64,000 nucleotides of DNA from Adiantum capillus-veneris (GCA_014529385.2 CM043958.1:83289025-83353024), one strand, 5' to 3'; shown: positions 24,278 to 35,472, counted from the stretch's first letter. The notes: generated by a model from the letters alone, not told the origin. Numbers and translations are program-made.

Positions 24278-26429
24278 TGTCATGCAGCTCCGCTCCCATG
24301 CTAAGAAAGATGCCAGGAAAACGCACATCAAGTTTGTTTGAAGTTTACAGGATTAATGAACAGTGATTAGGGCCTGGTAACAGGCCAAGTACAATGCTGA
24401 ATGTATGACAAATGCGGCTGAAAGAGCCAAAACATGCCTTAATGATGTTAAAAAGTGTTATTCTTGAAGTGGGCACAGATGGGATATTGTGACCTAGAAC
24501 TGTAGTGCTTGAAGTGCTCTACCGGTCTGTCTTTACGGCTCGTCGATTGGAGCTACGGTGAAGAAGTTATGGCATATTGAAGTTTGCGTCGATTGCAGAT
24601 CTGTACCGGATTGGGCAACTGCAGTTTAGGTGACAGAAATGGAATGAATGCACGGGCCTGAAGTGCTCAATTTGCGGAGCACGTCGGTCTTTTCAGATCA
24701 AAGATCGGAGTTATGGTTGCAAGGTTATGGGCCGTTAATGATTCTCCGGGGGCCGATTCCGTGCCAGTCTACTCGAAGCGGTCGGAGTGCCATCTGGGAG
24801 TTCTTGAGTGGCAACCAAGGTTTCGATTGCAATAGAATAAGTGCTCAAGATAGCAGTGCCTTCGTTGAGATGTAAGCTGGATGTGATGCTCTTCAGAGAT
24901 CACAATAAATGCTTAAGTGGAATCTTTTTAAAGTCGTCTCTTGATACGAGCAGCAGATTTCATGATGAGGTTGCTCGACGGGGGCCGCTGAAGAAAGATG
25001 TTGTGCTTGGGGATGCTTTAGTCGGTGTGTATGTTAGGCAATGCCTTTGGCCAAATGTGGTGCCTTTACGGAAGCTTGTCTTGATTTAGTCGATATGCAT
25101 GTTAAATAAGGTGCCCTTTGAGAATTGCCCGGAGATGTCGTGTTTGGCATTGCCTTGGCTAGCATGTATACCAAATGGGGTACCCTTTTAAGGGCCGCCC
25201 ATGACTTTAAATAAAAAAGCCGCCCAACTCAGAGGGGCATGGCCCGCCCAAAAGCAAATTAAGTTGGCCGCCCACTTGTAAAATAGGGCTTAAGTGTGGA
25301 GGAAAATAAAAAACAAAGAGCCAAGGCGTGGCGGCAGCGTGCAGTGAACTGCGCACGTGAAGAATGACTCGCGCCGGCCTGTACGAGCGGCAAATGGAAG
25401 CGCTGCAGTGACGAGAAAGCACCTCCTCGCCATGGCGATCATTTTTGGTCCAAGTCCCGCGACATTTTGTGCAGGTCGAATGTCCGCCTTGCCACATCAG
25501 CAGGAGGAGGTTTTTACGCCTCCCTAGCAACGACGACGCCGTCGTTGCTAAGGGAGAGAGGAAGCTATTAATAGGGTGTTTTTTGCATGAAAGGAAAGGG
25601 TATTATTCACCTGCGAGAGAGGTTGAAGGGCAATAAGGCAAGAACGTAAGCAAGGCGAGCAAGGAAGCAAAAGAGGCAAGGAAGGCTCCCTCTCTATCAA
25701 TCTCCGGCTCAAGCTAGGCGAGGCGAGGAGGTAATCAAGGCGTGCTCTCTCTCTCTCGAGCTTGCACAAAATCAAAGAGGTGCTTTCGGCTCGCCCTCGG
25801 CACACAAGCAAGGGCTAGTTCTCTCTCTCGTATTGAAGGGCGAGGAAAATCTTGGCGAGAAGGAGTTCTCCCTCTCGCTCACTCACCAATTCAAGGCGAG
25901 CTCTCTCCCCCTCTCTCTCGATCTCCGGCTCAAGCAAGGAGAGGGCAAACAAGGCTCGTAAGCAGTCTTTGAGAAAGAAAGCCAAGCTTCGGCATAGCAA
26001 GCTGAACAAGTTTTGAGAGCCCGGGGTAAGCCGACCGTGAAGGGAAATTGGAAAGTCTAGTGCTAAAGAAAAGCCAGGATAGTGTTCGAAGACAAGTCAA
26101 TCAAATGGAACCGTCACATTAGGATTTTGTTCGTCGGCAGGCAACCTAATTTTATTTTCCTTCTTTTTATTGAATCGCGGAGCTCTGTAAGGGGAGTTTA
26201 AGCTCCTAAATCGTCATTAGTATCAATTAACGGTGTCGTTAACGACAATTCTTCATAATTGTGCATCAACTTCGTCGGTGTTACCGGTTTCCGAGCAAGT
26301 TTTGTGCGTCGATAGCATTACCAAGTGATTAAAAGCTGTTGTATTGTGCGGTGCGGTAAATTTTTGCTCTCAATCTTTTCACAGCCAGCAGCCCGGTGCT
26401 GACCTGGCTCAAGTTTCGAACACATATCA
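24278..26429 (+). mobile_element. Element B 5' LTR (plus orientation, inverted relative to the 3' LTR)
   Basis: A 2,152-bp LTR that starts TGTCATGCAGCTCCGC and ends CGAACACATATCA. It is followed at once by a primer-site candidate and gag. With 17603-19771 it forms an inverted repeat of about 2.15 kb separated by 4.5 kb. Confidence 0.9.
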
Positions 26430-26438
26430 CCCGACACC

Positions 26439-26454
26439 TGGTGAACCCGACGTG
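26439..26454 (+). promoter_or_regulatory. Candidate tRNA primer binding site of element B
   Basis: TGGTGAACCCGACGTG, nine bases after the LTR end. It starts TGG as expected for pairing with a tRNA 3' CCA. It is not the usual initiator-Met site (TGGTATCAGAGC) used by element A, and I cannot name the tRNA. Confidence 0.5.
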
Positions 26455-26489
26455 AAACCGAGCCGGGGTGGGAAAATTGTTGAAGCATA

Positions 26490-28002
26490 TGTCTACACCA
26501 CAAGAAGCAGCCATGCAACAGATGATGCAGCAGTTTGCAGCATACATGCAACAGCAACAGGCTGCCCAGCAGCAACATAATTTGCAAGAGCGGATTCGTA
26601 AAGCTTGTCAAAATGTTACGGAAAAGCTGCAAAGGTTTGAGGGCCGAGATATTTCAAAATTTTGCAATTTGTATGAGCAGTCTATGGAAGATAATGGTAT
26701 TGAAGACCAGGATTCAATGGAAGGATTTCATCTGATTGCAGTGCCGGAACTTAGGCCCGAATTAAAGAAATTCAAGCAGCTCAAGGGCCGAACTCGCAGG
26801 ATTTTAACAAGGCGCTACAAGAGGAATATTTTTTGGAGGATTCTCAACGGGTGACCAGACAAAGTTTTACGAAGTGGGTGCAGAAGAAGGGTAAAAATCG
26901 AGAACTGTTGTGAGAGTTTGAAAAGAAGTTTGATCAGTTATCGTCAGCAGAACAACGTTCCTTGAGAGATCAGAAGGTGGAATTGTTTATTCAAGCTGCT
27001 GATCCGCGACTACAAAAGAATTTGGTGCAATTATTGGAGGATCCGGAGGAAGAATTGGGATTGACATCAATTTGGAAAATAGTATCTGAAGCGGTGAACA
27101 TGATCGTAAAACGACAGAAGCGAGTTGATAAGCAAATCGTGATCGAGGTACTGGATGATGATGAAGAAGAGATTAAAGAGAAGCCGCCCTCTATGTTACC
27201 CAAAGTGGAGGGGCCTGTTCTTGGCGATCTCGTTAAAGGTATTCAAGAACTAAATTTGAATTTTAAAACTGTTAAATTTGAAGGGTTAGCTGCAAAGGCA
27301 TCTACTTCTGAACCTAAGCAGCAGCAGCAGCCACCACGTAAAAATTGGGATCGATGCATGTGGTGCGATAGTGAAGACCACAGGTTTGTGAGAGAGTGTA
27401 ATGAGTTTGATGAAGCTTATAAGAAGAATGTGGTTTTCTGGAAAGATAAGAAGATTCATCTCAGGGCGACAGGGGAAATGCTCCGCTTGAACTTTGGTAG
27501 AGGCGGAATGAAGAAGATAGTGGAGGAAATACAGCATAATGTTGCCCTTGTGGAAGCAGCTACATATGGGCTGCAAGTTTGTGGTAAGGAAGATGATGAT
27601 GGTACAGGTGCAAAGGGCCAGTTGTGGCCATATTCTCTAAAGACAGCAGAAGCAGGTAAGGTAACATACGGGAAGTTACGACAGGTGGGGAATTCAATTC
27701 GGGAAACCACTGGGTGGACCGATCCAGTGGATTCTCTTTCGGTATATGCTTATATTGCTAAAGCTCAAGCCAATGAAGCTATGGTGGAAGAGAAGCGGAA
27801 AAGAGATGAAGAGGTGGCTGGGGCGTCAAAAAGACCGACGAGATCCAGCAATAAGAAAGAAGAAGGGCCAGCTCCTAAACTTGCTCCTGAGGTGGTTATG
27901 GAAAAGGCTCCGAAGGACAAGAAGCAAGGTAAGCCTAAAGGGCCCTCGTATAAACTCAAGTCTGATATTGAACTGGCTACAGATTTGAAGAACGTATCCT
28001 AA
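26490..28002 (+). pseudogene. Element B gag with atypical zinc knuckle
   Basis: Capsid-like protein. The N-terminal part (MQQMMQQFAAYMQQQQAA...) is Gln-rich, then GRDISKFCNLYEQSMEDNG. A TGA near 26909 and a shift near 26790 break it. The open stretch 26962-28002 carries a CX2CX4HX5C knuckle (CMWCDSEDHRFVREC, about 27355-27400), followed by KKIHLRATGEMLRLNFGRGG. The C-terminal part is rich in Lys and Glu. The knuckle plus the NFGRGG stretch recall gag proteins that I associate with fungal Ty3 elements. Confidence 0.78.
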
Positions 28003-28135
28003 ATAGTAAAGTGGAGCTCACCTTGGGGGATATCTTGGAATTGCTAAGCGCGAGTTCCACGAAGAGATCATCGACATTATAAAAAGAAAGCGGCAAGTAC
28101 CGAGTGATCAAGAGTCAGATCCAGTTAAAAGCCAA

Positions 28136-28825
28136 GTGGTTCGTCACATTGAAGCAATTTTGGAAGATTATGAAGAGTATTTAGCAGATCTTGAAGAAGA
28201 AGAGCCAAAGCCTGTAGTGGTTTCAAGCCCGATTGTACCTGAGGTAAGAAATATGCATTTTAATGATGGTAAAGATGAAGAAGTTATACCCAAGAGTCAC
28301 TTTTCGAGGACTCATTGGGCCAGAGCAACGACAGAAACAGTGGTAAAGCTTGGCGACATTGAGGAGCCGGTCTTAGCCCTCATAGACCATGGTTCGGAAA
28401 TCAATCTCATGGCAAAGAATTTGCACCAAAAGGGGAAGTGGCCTATTAATGTAGATCACGGGTGGCGGATTCGAGCTGCCAACATGCTTCCTGGAGATCT
28501 TTACGGTGCATGCGCAAATGTTAAGGTAACTATTGGGGATGTCTGTGATGAGCAGAACATTTTTATACAGGAGCATTCCTCCTACCCATTGATTCTGGGA
28601 CAACCCTACATTACGGCTGTGCGGATGGAAACTAAAGTGCTCGATGATGGCTCGGCCTATGCCAGGGTTCGAAGCCGAGATGGTAAGAAAGCGGTTCAAT
28701 TTCTAACTATATGTGTTGATCATGCTAGAAACAAAGACAGTTTACGTGATCGTTCAATGCCAAAGATACATAAGGAGTTTAAAGAACAAAGATTTGCTCA
28801 GGATTTTCTTGGGGTGCCACTATAA
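28136..28825 (+). pseudogene. Element B aspartic protease region
   Basis: Retropepsin-like: VLALIDHGSEINLMAK holds the active site, with DHGS in place of the usual DTGS or DSGS, so it is probably inactive. This is followed by NIFIQEHSSYPLILGQPYI, a typical downstream protease motif. It belongs to the gag-pol polyprotein of element B, which is now broken. Confidence 0.75.
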
Positions 28826-28851
28826 AGTGGGACTATGGTGGTGCAAGTGAG

Positions 28852-30915
28852 GTGAAGTTCTCGCAAAGAGAAACCTTCTCTTCAGGATTTCTAGGGTTGA
28901 CATCTGAGGGTTCAGTATCTTATAGGAAATTTAATGATTTAACTAAGTGGGAGAAACAATATGTTTCAAGCATTCAAAGTGACTTGCAGGGATGTGATGT
29001 GCTAGAACCGGATGATGTGATTTCACGAATCTTCGAAGAGATCTCTTATGTTGATACTATGTCAGAGCTTGAGGATATCAAGCAAAACAGGTTAGAAAGT
29101 GGAACTGAAGTTGTTAAAGTGCACTCAATGGACATATACAAGGCACTTATGCAGGATGACTTGGATAAAGAAGTTGAAGCAAAGGTAGAGACAAGTACAA
29201 GACAGTTGCAAAGAAAGTGAGACCTGTGGCTACACCTCTACCAGAGGGAAGCGATGAAGTAATTAAAGAAGCTTCTCGACAGCCTATGCTCAGAAATCCT
29301 AAGAACATTGGGCACAAATTCACTAAAGAGACATTGCAACAACTGAAGGTGGGAGAAGATGGTTTTCTCAACGAAGAGGAAATCAAGAGTTTTCAAGGTA
29401 TGCTCGAAAAACATGGTAAAGCTTTTGCCTTTGAGCCAAGTGAGATTGGGTGTGTGGATCCAAGTGTTGTTGCACCTATGGTTATATTCACTGTTCCTCA
29501 CATGCCATGGAGCTTACGTCCTATTCCAGTTCCTAAAGCTCACTTGCCAAAGCTTATCAATTTGCTTAATGAGAAGATACAAATGGGAATCTTGGAACCA
29601 TCATGTGCGCCATACTCTAACCGATGGTTCACTGTTCCGAAGAAAAATGGTACTTTAAGGTTTATACAGGATATGCAGCCTGTTAATAAGGTAACAATCC
29701 GCAATGTGGGTACCGGCCCAATTGTGGATGAATTTGCTGAGGCTTTTGCAGGTAGGTCAATTTACTCTATGGGTGATCTTTATTCTGGATATGATCAATT
29801 TCAGTTAGCTTTGAAGAGCAGGGATCTTACTACGATGCGTACACCTCTCCGATTGGTAAGGATGTGCACTCTTGCCACAGGGTGCTACTAATTCTGTAGC
29901 TCATATGATGAACGGCATGAATAAGGTATTAAGGGACTTTATCCCACATGTTACTATGCCTTTCATTGATGATCTACCGATTAAGGGCTGTGAGGAAGGC
30001 TCGAAAGATGAGGTAAAAGATCATAGGGGGTGCCGACAGTTTGTTGCTCAACATATTGCTGACTGTGATGCTATTTTATCCAGGCTTGAAGAAGTTAACT
30101 TAACACTTTCAGGGCAAAAATCAACTTTTGATGCCAAAGAGGTTCTAATTGTAGGGCACATGTGCAGTCCAAAAGGTAGAAGGCCAAGTCCGGCTAAAGT
30201 TGAAGCTATTCAAAAGATGAAGGAAACGTGCTCTTCGGTTACTGAACTTCGTCGGTTTCTGGGTGCATGTGTTTTCTATCTTATTTGGCTGCCACATTTT
30301 GCTCATGTTGCAGAAGTGCTTTATCAACTGCTGAGAAAAGGTAAAAGATTTGTTTGGGAAGAAGTTCATACACAGGCTATCAGGAAATTAAAGAAGATGC
30401 TTCTTGAGGCTCCGACCTTGAGGAAAGTCGACTACAAATGCGGAAGGCCAATAATTTTAACGGTTGACACTAGCCCGATAGGTATTGGATGGGCTATAGG
30501 TCAAGATGATGAAGAAGGTAACAGGTATGAGGTTCGATTTGGAGCAAAAGTGCTCAATGCTCGCCAAAGAGGCTACCCACAGGTTAAGAGAGAACTTTGG
30601 GGCGTTGCTACTGCTCTAAGGTCTGATAAAGAATACTTTATTGGAGCTTCAGTCATGGTAGAAACAGATTGCTTGCCACTGATAGGGATGATTGCAAATT
30701 GCTCTACTCCGGATATTGCTATGCTACCATGGATAGCCTATATTAAGTCTCTTAATCCTGAATTTTGTCATGTTGCAGGTAGAGATAATCCTGTTGCAGA
30801 TATGTTATCAAGAGCTAGATTTGAAGATGAAGAAGAGATGCTGACCACAAGTGATGATGTTGGCTTGAAGTTCTATTCGTCTTCTTATCTGCATGCAAAT
30901 TGTGGAAATATTGCT
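28852..30915 (+). pseudogene. Element B reverse transcriptase and RNase H
   Basis: The RT fingers (MGILEPSCAPYSNRWFTVPK), motif A (SMGDLYSGYDQFQLAL), LPQGATNSVAHMMNGMNKVL, and the catalytic motif TMPFIDDLPIKG (FIDD). The RNase H/tether part has TVDTSPIGIGWAIGQDDEEG, VMVETDCLPLIGM and HVAGRDNPVADMLSRA. One frameshift lies near 29865, between the open stretches 29217-29891 and 29872-31014. It ends at CGNIA (30915), where the inversion breakpoint joins LINE sequence. The integrase continues at 21229 on the other strand. Confidence 0.85.
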
Positions 30916-31276
30916 AGAGGACGCTCGGATGCGGATTACTCTCCATCCAAGCCAGCCTCGAAGATAGCACGTTTAGCTACTGCGGCAGCATCTATTCTCT
31001 CTCTCTCCCCATGAGGATCGTCTCATGGAACGTGCAAGGATTAGGTGGGCCCCAGTTTCAACGTCAGAGGCGCCGACTGCGTCAGGAGCTTCAGTGTTGC
31101 CTCATGGGAGGAGAGATTGATCTCCTTATGCTACAGGAGCATCACCTGTGTGAGAGCCGCATTAGATGATGTGGTCAGCTCTTGCGTGGACGATATGACA
31201 CTTTTTGGTCAGCTGCTTTTGGACCTTGAGGCATTTAAGGTGGGGTATGTATGACTATTGCGGATTCCTTGCAGCA
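30916..31276 (+). pseudogene. LINE C ORF1 end and ORF2 start
   Basis: Begins GRSDADYSPSKPASKIARL (end of ORF1), then ORF2 starts at 31012 with MRIVSWNVQGLGGPQFQRQR, the classic LINE endonuclease N-terminus. It continues with DLLMLQEHHLCESRIR and, after frame breaks, MTIADSLQQ, where it stops. The next residues are found at 21755. Confidence 0.8.
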
Positions 31277-31946
31277 ATACTCCACGCTCTGTCTAAACCA
31301 ACCCCCACTCACCCGAGGACGAAGGATGACCTTCGGGAGAGTGTGGGTGTCCCTAACCAGAATGCGAACTGAGGGAATACCGACCGCCTTGGCAGCTACT
31401 GGGGCTACCGTGCGAGGTGTCTCCAGGATAGTCCCAATCGTTGAGCCTATCCTGGACAAAAGTGGTAGGTACTCCCTCCGCAAACCTGAAAGCAGACGGA
31501 GATGGGAAGGTCTTCCTCCTCTACCAAAACATCTGAAGCAGGGTCAAAACAATGTCTCCACTGTTGAAAGTGGGCTCGAACTGCTCGGATGGTCAAAGGC
31601 TCAAGGCGATGACCTTGGACGCCATCTCGGAGCTCTCAAACTCGATCTGATAGTAGCCTCGTCCGAGGAACTGGACGTCCAAGATCTTGCCCACCTCTGC
31701 AAGAAGGCGGGCCTGGAGAAGGTCTCGCAGCTCTCCTCTGCTAGGTCTGGTGCCGAGAATCTTGCAGACGATGGAGGTTGCCTGGAGGCGCTCCACCTCT
31801 GCTGCGAGGCTCGCTTGCTCTGTCGGTGAAAGAGCAAGTCGGATGGTGGGCTCTACAGGGTCGGGCGAGGGGGCTTCTAAGGAGTCCCTCTGGGGCAGAG
31901 CATGAGTCTCCATTTGTGTCTGCTGCCGTGGAGAAGGGCGAGATGG
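31277..31946 (-). pseudogene. LINE C ORF1 N-terminal part
   Basis: Starts METHALPQRDSLEAPSP (31913) and carries VCKILGTRPSRGELRDLLQA and GRGYYQIEFESSEMASKVIA, a DUF4283-like fold found in ORF1 of plant LINEs. Relative to LINE D, about 635 bp between this part and the segment at 21754 are missing. Confidence 0.75.
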
Positions 31947-32546
31947 CGAATGAGATAGTTGCTAGACCCTTGGGAGGCAAGAGCCCGCAACCATTGCTTA
32001 CCAAACTCGGAATTTACATACTGGTTCTTCATGCTGTCAAGAGACACACCTTGAAGAGAAACTGTGGGTCTTGACTCAAGAGCTAGGATCTGTCCTTTGC
32101 GACTTAACGCATCTGCAACAGGGTTAGCTTTACCAGGCACATACTCAATCAAACCTCCAAATTGCTCAAAAAATTGTGACCACCATGCTCGGCGATCACT
32201 CCAATGTGCACTAGGTATAGGCTGGAGCGACTTGAGGACTTAAGTGATCTATGCGAACTGTGAACTCTCTACCATATAAAAAATGCTTCCAATGCTTAAG
32301 AGAGTGAATGACACATAGAAGTTCTTTGTCATAAACTGAATAGTTCTTTTTTGTACTATTCAATTTCCGACTAAGAAATGCATCTGGACAGCCATGTTGC
32401 TGAAGCACAGCACCTATGGCGACATTGCTCGCATCCGTCCATATCTCAAAGGGGTCATCCCAAGAGGCAAGGATAAGACACGGCGCTTCTATCACCGCAA
32501 CCTTGAGAGCTGCGAAAGCCTCAATGGCTGCCTCGGGAAAATCCAC
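31877..32546 (-). pseudogene. Element A RNase H and pol linker
   Basis: RNase H of Ty3 type: FEIWTDASNVAIGAVLQQHG, AFLSRKLNSTKKNYSVYDKE, LLCVIHSLKHWKHFLYG, FTVRIDH. After a shift comes IEYVPGKANPVADALSRKGQ, the usual end of this domain. The host frame ends at SNYLIR, where LINE C is inserted. Confidence 0.82.
31947..31960 (+). repeat. Target site duplication (right) of LINE C
   Basis: CGAATGAGATAGTT, identical to 15925-15938. Confidence 0.92.
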
Positions 32547-32688
32547 GCGCTGTCAGCGAGTCTTTACCCCTTTCAAAACATCTTTCATGGGTACGGCAAT
32601 GCATGCAAAATTCTCTATATGCGAACTATATGCTTGACATAAACCAAGAAAAGAATGCATATCATATGCACTTTTGGGCAAATCCCAA

Positions 32689-33761
32689 TTACAAACCTGT
32701 TCCACCTTCACGAGATCTAGCTTGACGCCTTCTGCAGAAATGATATATCCCAGATAAGTAAAAACTCAAATTTCTTAGCTGCAATGTAAGCTCACACTCA
32801 TCCAAACGGGTTAAAACCCTTTCTACATCCTTTTCATGTTGTTCCCACGATGCAAAAAAAATGAGAATATCATCGAGAAAGATGAACACACATACACCAA
32901 CCATATCGCCAAAACGGCCTACCATAAGACGGTTAAATGTACCCACGGCACCTGTCAAGCCAAAAGGCATGACCACATACTCCCATTTCCCTCGCTCTGT
33001 GCGAAAAGCGGTCTTGTAGATGTCGCCTTTGAATACCCTTACCTGATGGTATCCACTTTTGAGATCGACCTTACTGAAAACCTTTGCCCCACTGAAGCCT
33101 ATCGAGGATATACTCAATGTGAGGCATCGGAAACTTGTTCTTGACGGTCATCTTATTCAATGCCCTGTAATCTTAAATCAACACACAAACGAGACAAACC
33201 ATCCTTCTTGCGAGCAAATAAGATAGGAGCAGCAAAAGGACTTACACTAGGACGTATGAATTCTCTCGCCACCAATTCTATGAGTTGCCTCTCTAACTCT
33301 TCTTCCTGAGTCTTGTTCAAAGGGTAGGGAATCTTACTGACTGGCTGTGTCCCCTCCGTGAGTTCAATGCGATGGACCTCCGGCCGCTCGGGAGGGAGAC
33401 GGGGTGGAAGATCATCCTGCAAAAAGAGGTGCTTATACTTGGTAAACAAAGCTGAATACCTGTCTGGAGCTTTAATGCTCTGGGTAACTGGAGAGGCATA
33501 GATGAATGCCGCTTGTGCTCCTCTTCGTAATTCACGCTTCGCCTGCACATGAGAAATGAGAGGTAAAGAATGCAGACCCTCCTCACCACGAATGATCATG
33601 GGAGAATCACTTTTGGCATTTAGAGTGAGAGTATTGTCCGCCCAATCAATAAGAGGGTTATGCTCATGAAACCATCTACTGCCCAAAATCATATCGCATC
33701 CTGAGAAAGGAGACACAATAAATTTTCTATAGAAGGCAACTTGTTGAACAGTGAATAACAC
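32689..33761 (-). pseudogene. Element A reverse transcriptase (with protease C-terminal part)
   Basis: The upstream part (33761-33153) has GCDMILGSRWFHEHNPLIDW, LPPERPEVHRIELTEGTQP and APILFARKKDGLSRLCVDLR. The downstream part (33117-32689) has FSKVDLKSGYHQVRV, VVMPFGLTGAVGTFNRLM and the catalytic VFIFLDDILIF (FLDD). A frame break lies near 33150. Confidence 0.85.
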
Positions 33762-33859
33762 CTCAAGGCACTCTTACATAATGAGAGAGTCCATACTGGG
33801 AGCGAAGCCCGATACCTCGAGAGTTGTCATCTAGCTAACCTCTAGGCGGGCTCTCTCTA

Positions 33860-34440
33860 CAAGAGACACCAATCACATCATGCATACTTCCTGAATCAAA
33901 CAATATGACAAAACGTTGACCCTTCACATAACCATAACATTCAAAGGGAGACTCATCAATGTGTGTGTCAGAAACATGTGGAGACTCAAATTGGTTCATT
34001 AAAGTGCTTGTGGTAGTTGTCGGTGCTCTAGGTTCTTTAGGTGTTGTCGTCTTAGGACAAGCCTTCTTAATGTGACCCTTGACGTGACATTGATAACATC
34101 GACCTTCCTTAGCATAAATGACTTGTTCTTCTGCCGTTATGTATCCTCCTATAATTCCTTGTGCGGCTTTTTCATCCGGGGTTAGCTTAGGTTTAGCAAG
34201 TGCTTTAGCTTTACCCTTAGATTCATTTTGAGAGTTCTTTTCCGAAGGATTAGAGGAAGATTGGCTAGAAGAGTTGCCGTTCTTATCATTCTTACCATTC
34301 TTACCGTTCTATGGAATCTGAGAAATTTGAGAGGTATTGTGAGACGACTTGTTCTCCTTAGGCTTTCCTTTGTTGTGCTTCACATCCAACCCAAAAAGGA
34401 ACGATTTTTTGCACTCATCATCCGATTTGCGTAACTAGGT
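33860..34440 (-). pseudogene. Element A gag C-terminus (zinc knuckle) and protease active site
   Basis: Downstream of a TAG at about 34437 the frame continues to CYQCHVKGHIKKAC (CX2CX4HX4C, about 34110-34065), the nucleic-acid-binding knuckle, and then VILFDSGSMHDVIG (about 33908-33870), a retropepsin DSG active site. A second TAG lies near 34312 at a likely Gln position. Further stops follow before the RT. Confidence 0.72.
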
Positions 34441-35472
34441 GTCCAACTGCAAAACACAGTTAGAGAAAGACATGACTAGCATACCATTCTGCTTGAGATT
34501 GTGCCAATCTTCTTTCAGCCGCGCTAAGTACTGAGGTTGCATAAACCGCGCCTTGAGCTTGTCTTGGAAGTCCGCCCAATTGAAGGAAAGGGGCACGCCT
34601 ATTTCGGCTTCCTCTAGGTGCACGGTCAATTGTGCCTTTTGCCATGCGTGATACCAATTAATGGCATCACCGGCAAGATACATGGCTGCCGTCAAAACTT
34701 TGCTATTTCCTGTTTTCTTAGTTGTCGCAAAGTAAGCATTAAATTGATGCAACCAAGAATGAATAACATTAGCATCCATCTTACCGTCATACTTACTGAA
34801 CGTCAACTTCTCATTGACGGGGCTTTTGTTGGAGTCAGCATCTCGACTTGAGCTACCTGATGAACTGCCCACATCTTTGACCGGCTCCGACTTCGAGATG
34901 AGTACCTGTAGGACCAACTCTTGCATGCATTGGTCTCTCTGCGCCTCACATTCTACTTCCAAGGCCGCTCCTCTGTCTTCGGTCGCTATGCATTGGGCTT
35001 CGCGTGCTTGCTCACGCTCAAGCCCAATAGCTACCTTTCTTTCGTTGGCCGCCAAGCACACTTGCTCACGCTCACGCTCCAAAGCTACCCTTCGTTCTTC
35101 GGCCGCCAAGCGCGCTTGCTCACGCTCACACTCCAAGGCTGCCATAATTTCTTCGGCCGCCAAGCGCGCTTGCTCACGCTCACGCTCCAAGGCTGCCTTT
35201 CTTTCTTCGCGCTCGCGATCTAAGGCTGCCTTTCTTTCTTCAGCCGCCAAGTGCGCTTGCTCAAGCTCATGCTCCAAGGTTGCCTTTCTTTCTTCGCACT
35301 CGCTATCCAAGGTAGCGTGTTGCGCCTCTTGTTGTAGCATCATCGACTTGACCAAAGCCTCCATAGGATTTGGTGCAACGCGTGGCGTAGATGGGGAAGG
35401 GAGAGGGTCGGAAAAAGAATCCTCCTGGTGGTGAAAATTCTTCTTCACCACCTCCATGCTCATCCCCTTCAC
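34435..35472 (-). pseudogene. Element A gag, N-terminal and capsid part
   Basis: 345 codons from MKGMSMEVVKKNFHHQED. A long charged helix (about residues 55-165) contains repeated 18-residue units such as LEREREQARLAAEEIMAA, predicted to be a coiled coil. The retrotransposon gag domain follows (FSKYDGKMDANVIHSWLHQF, AMYLAGDAINWYHAWQ, FQDKLKARFMQPQYLARLKE). It ends at LDT followed by TAG. The knuckle and protease continue in the same frame beyond the stop. Confidence 0.8.
35010..35315 (-). repeat. 54-bp tandem repeat inside element A gag
   Basis: Four to five imperfect copies of a 54-base unit (GCCGCCAAGCGCGCTTGCTC and its continuation on the plus strand). They encode the 18-residue coiled-coil unit. 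Confidence 0.7.

Larger units (their letters stand above)
15939..31946 (-). mobile_element. LINE C, full-length LINE with element B inserted and internal inversions
   Basis: A LINE on the minus strand with its A-tail at about 15937-15950 and its 5' end at 31946, inside the pol gene of element A and flanked by a 14-bp duplication. Its parts are now scrambled: ORF1 start (31277-31946, minus), ORF1 middle (21230-21754, minus), ORF1 end plus ORF2 start (30916-31276, plus), endonuclease and RT (21755-24277, plus), RT zinc-finger tail (15939-17602, minus). Element B fills the remainder. The original order can be recovered by two inversions. Confidence 0.85.

Noticed and set aside
21223-30915. Assembly chimera as the explanation of the inverted segment
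   Set aside because: Not excluded without reads, but both breakpoints fall in the same 7-bp inverted match, and flipping restores two independent reading frames, which favours a real event.
35010-35315. Tandem repeat as a CRISPR-like array
   Set aside because: The units are contiguous, encode a protein helix and have no spacers.
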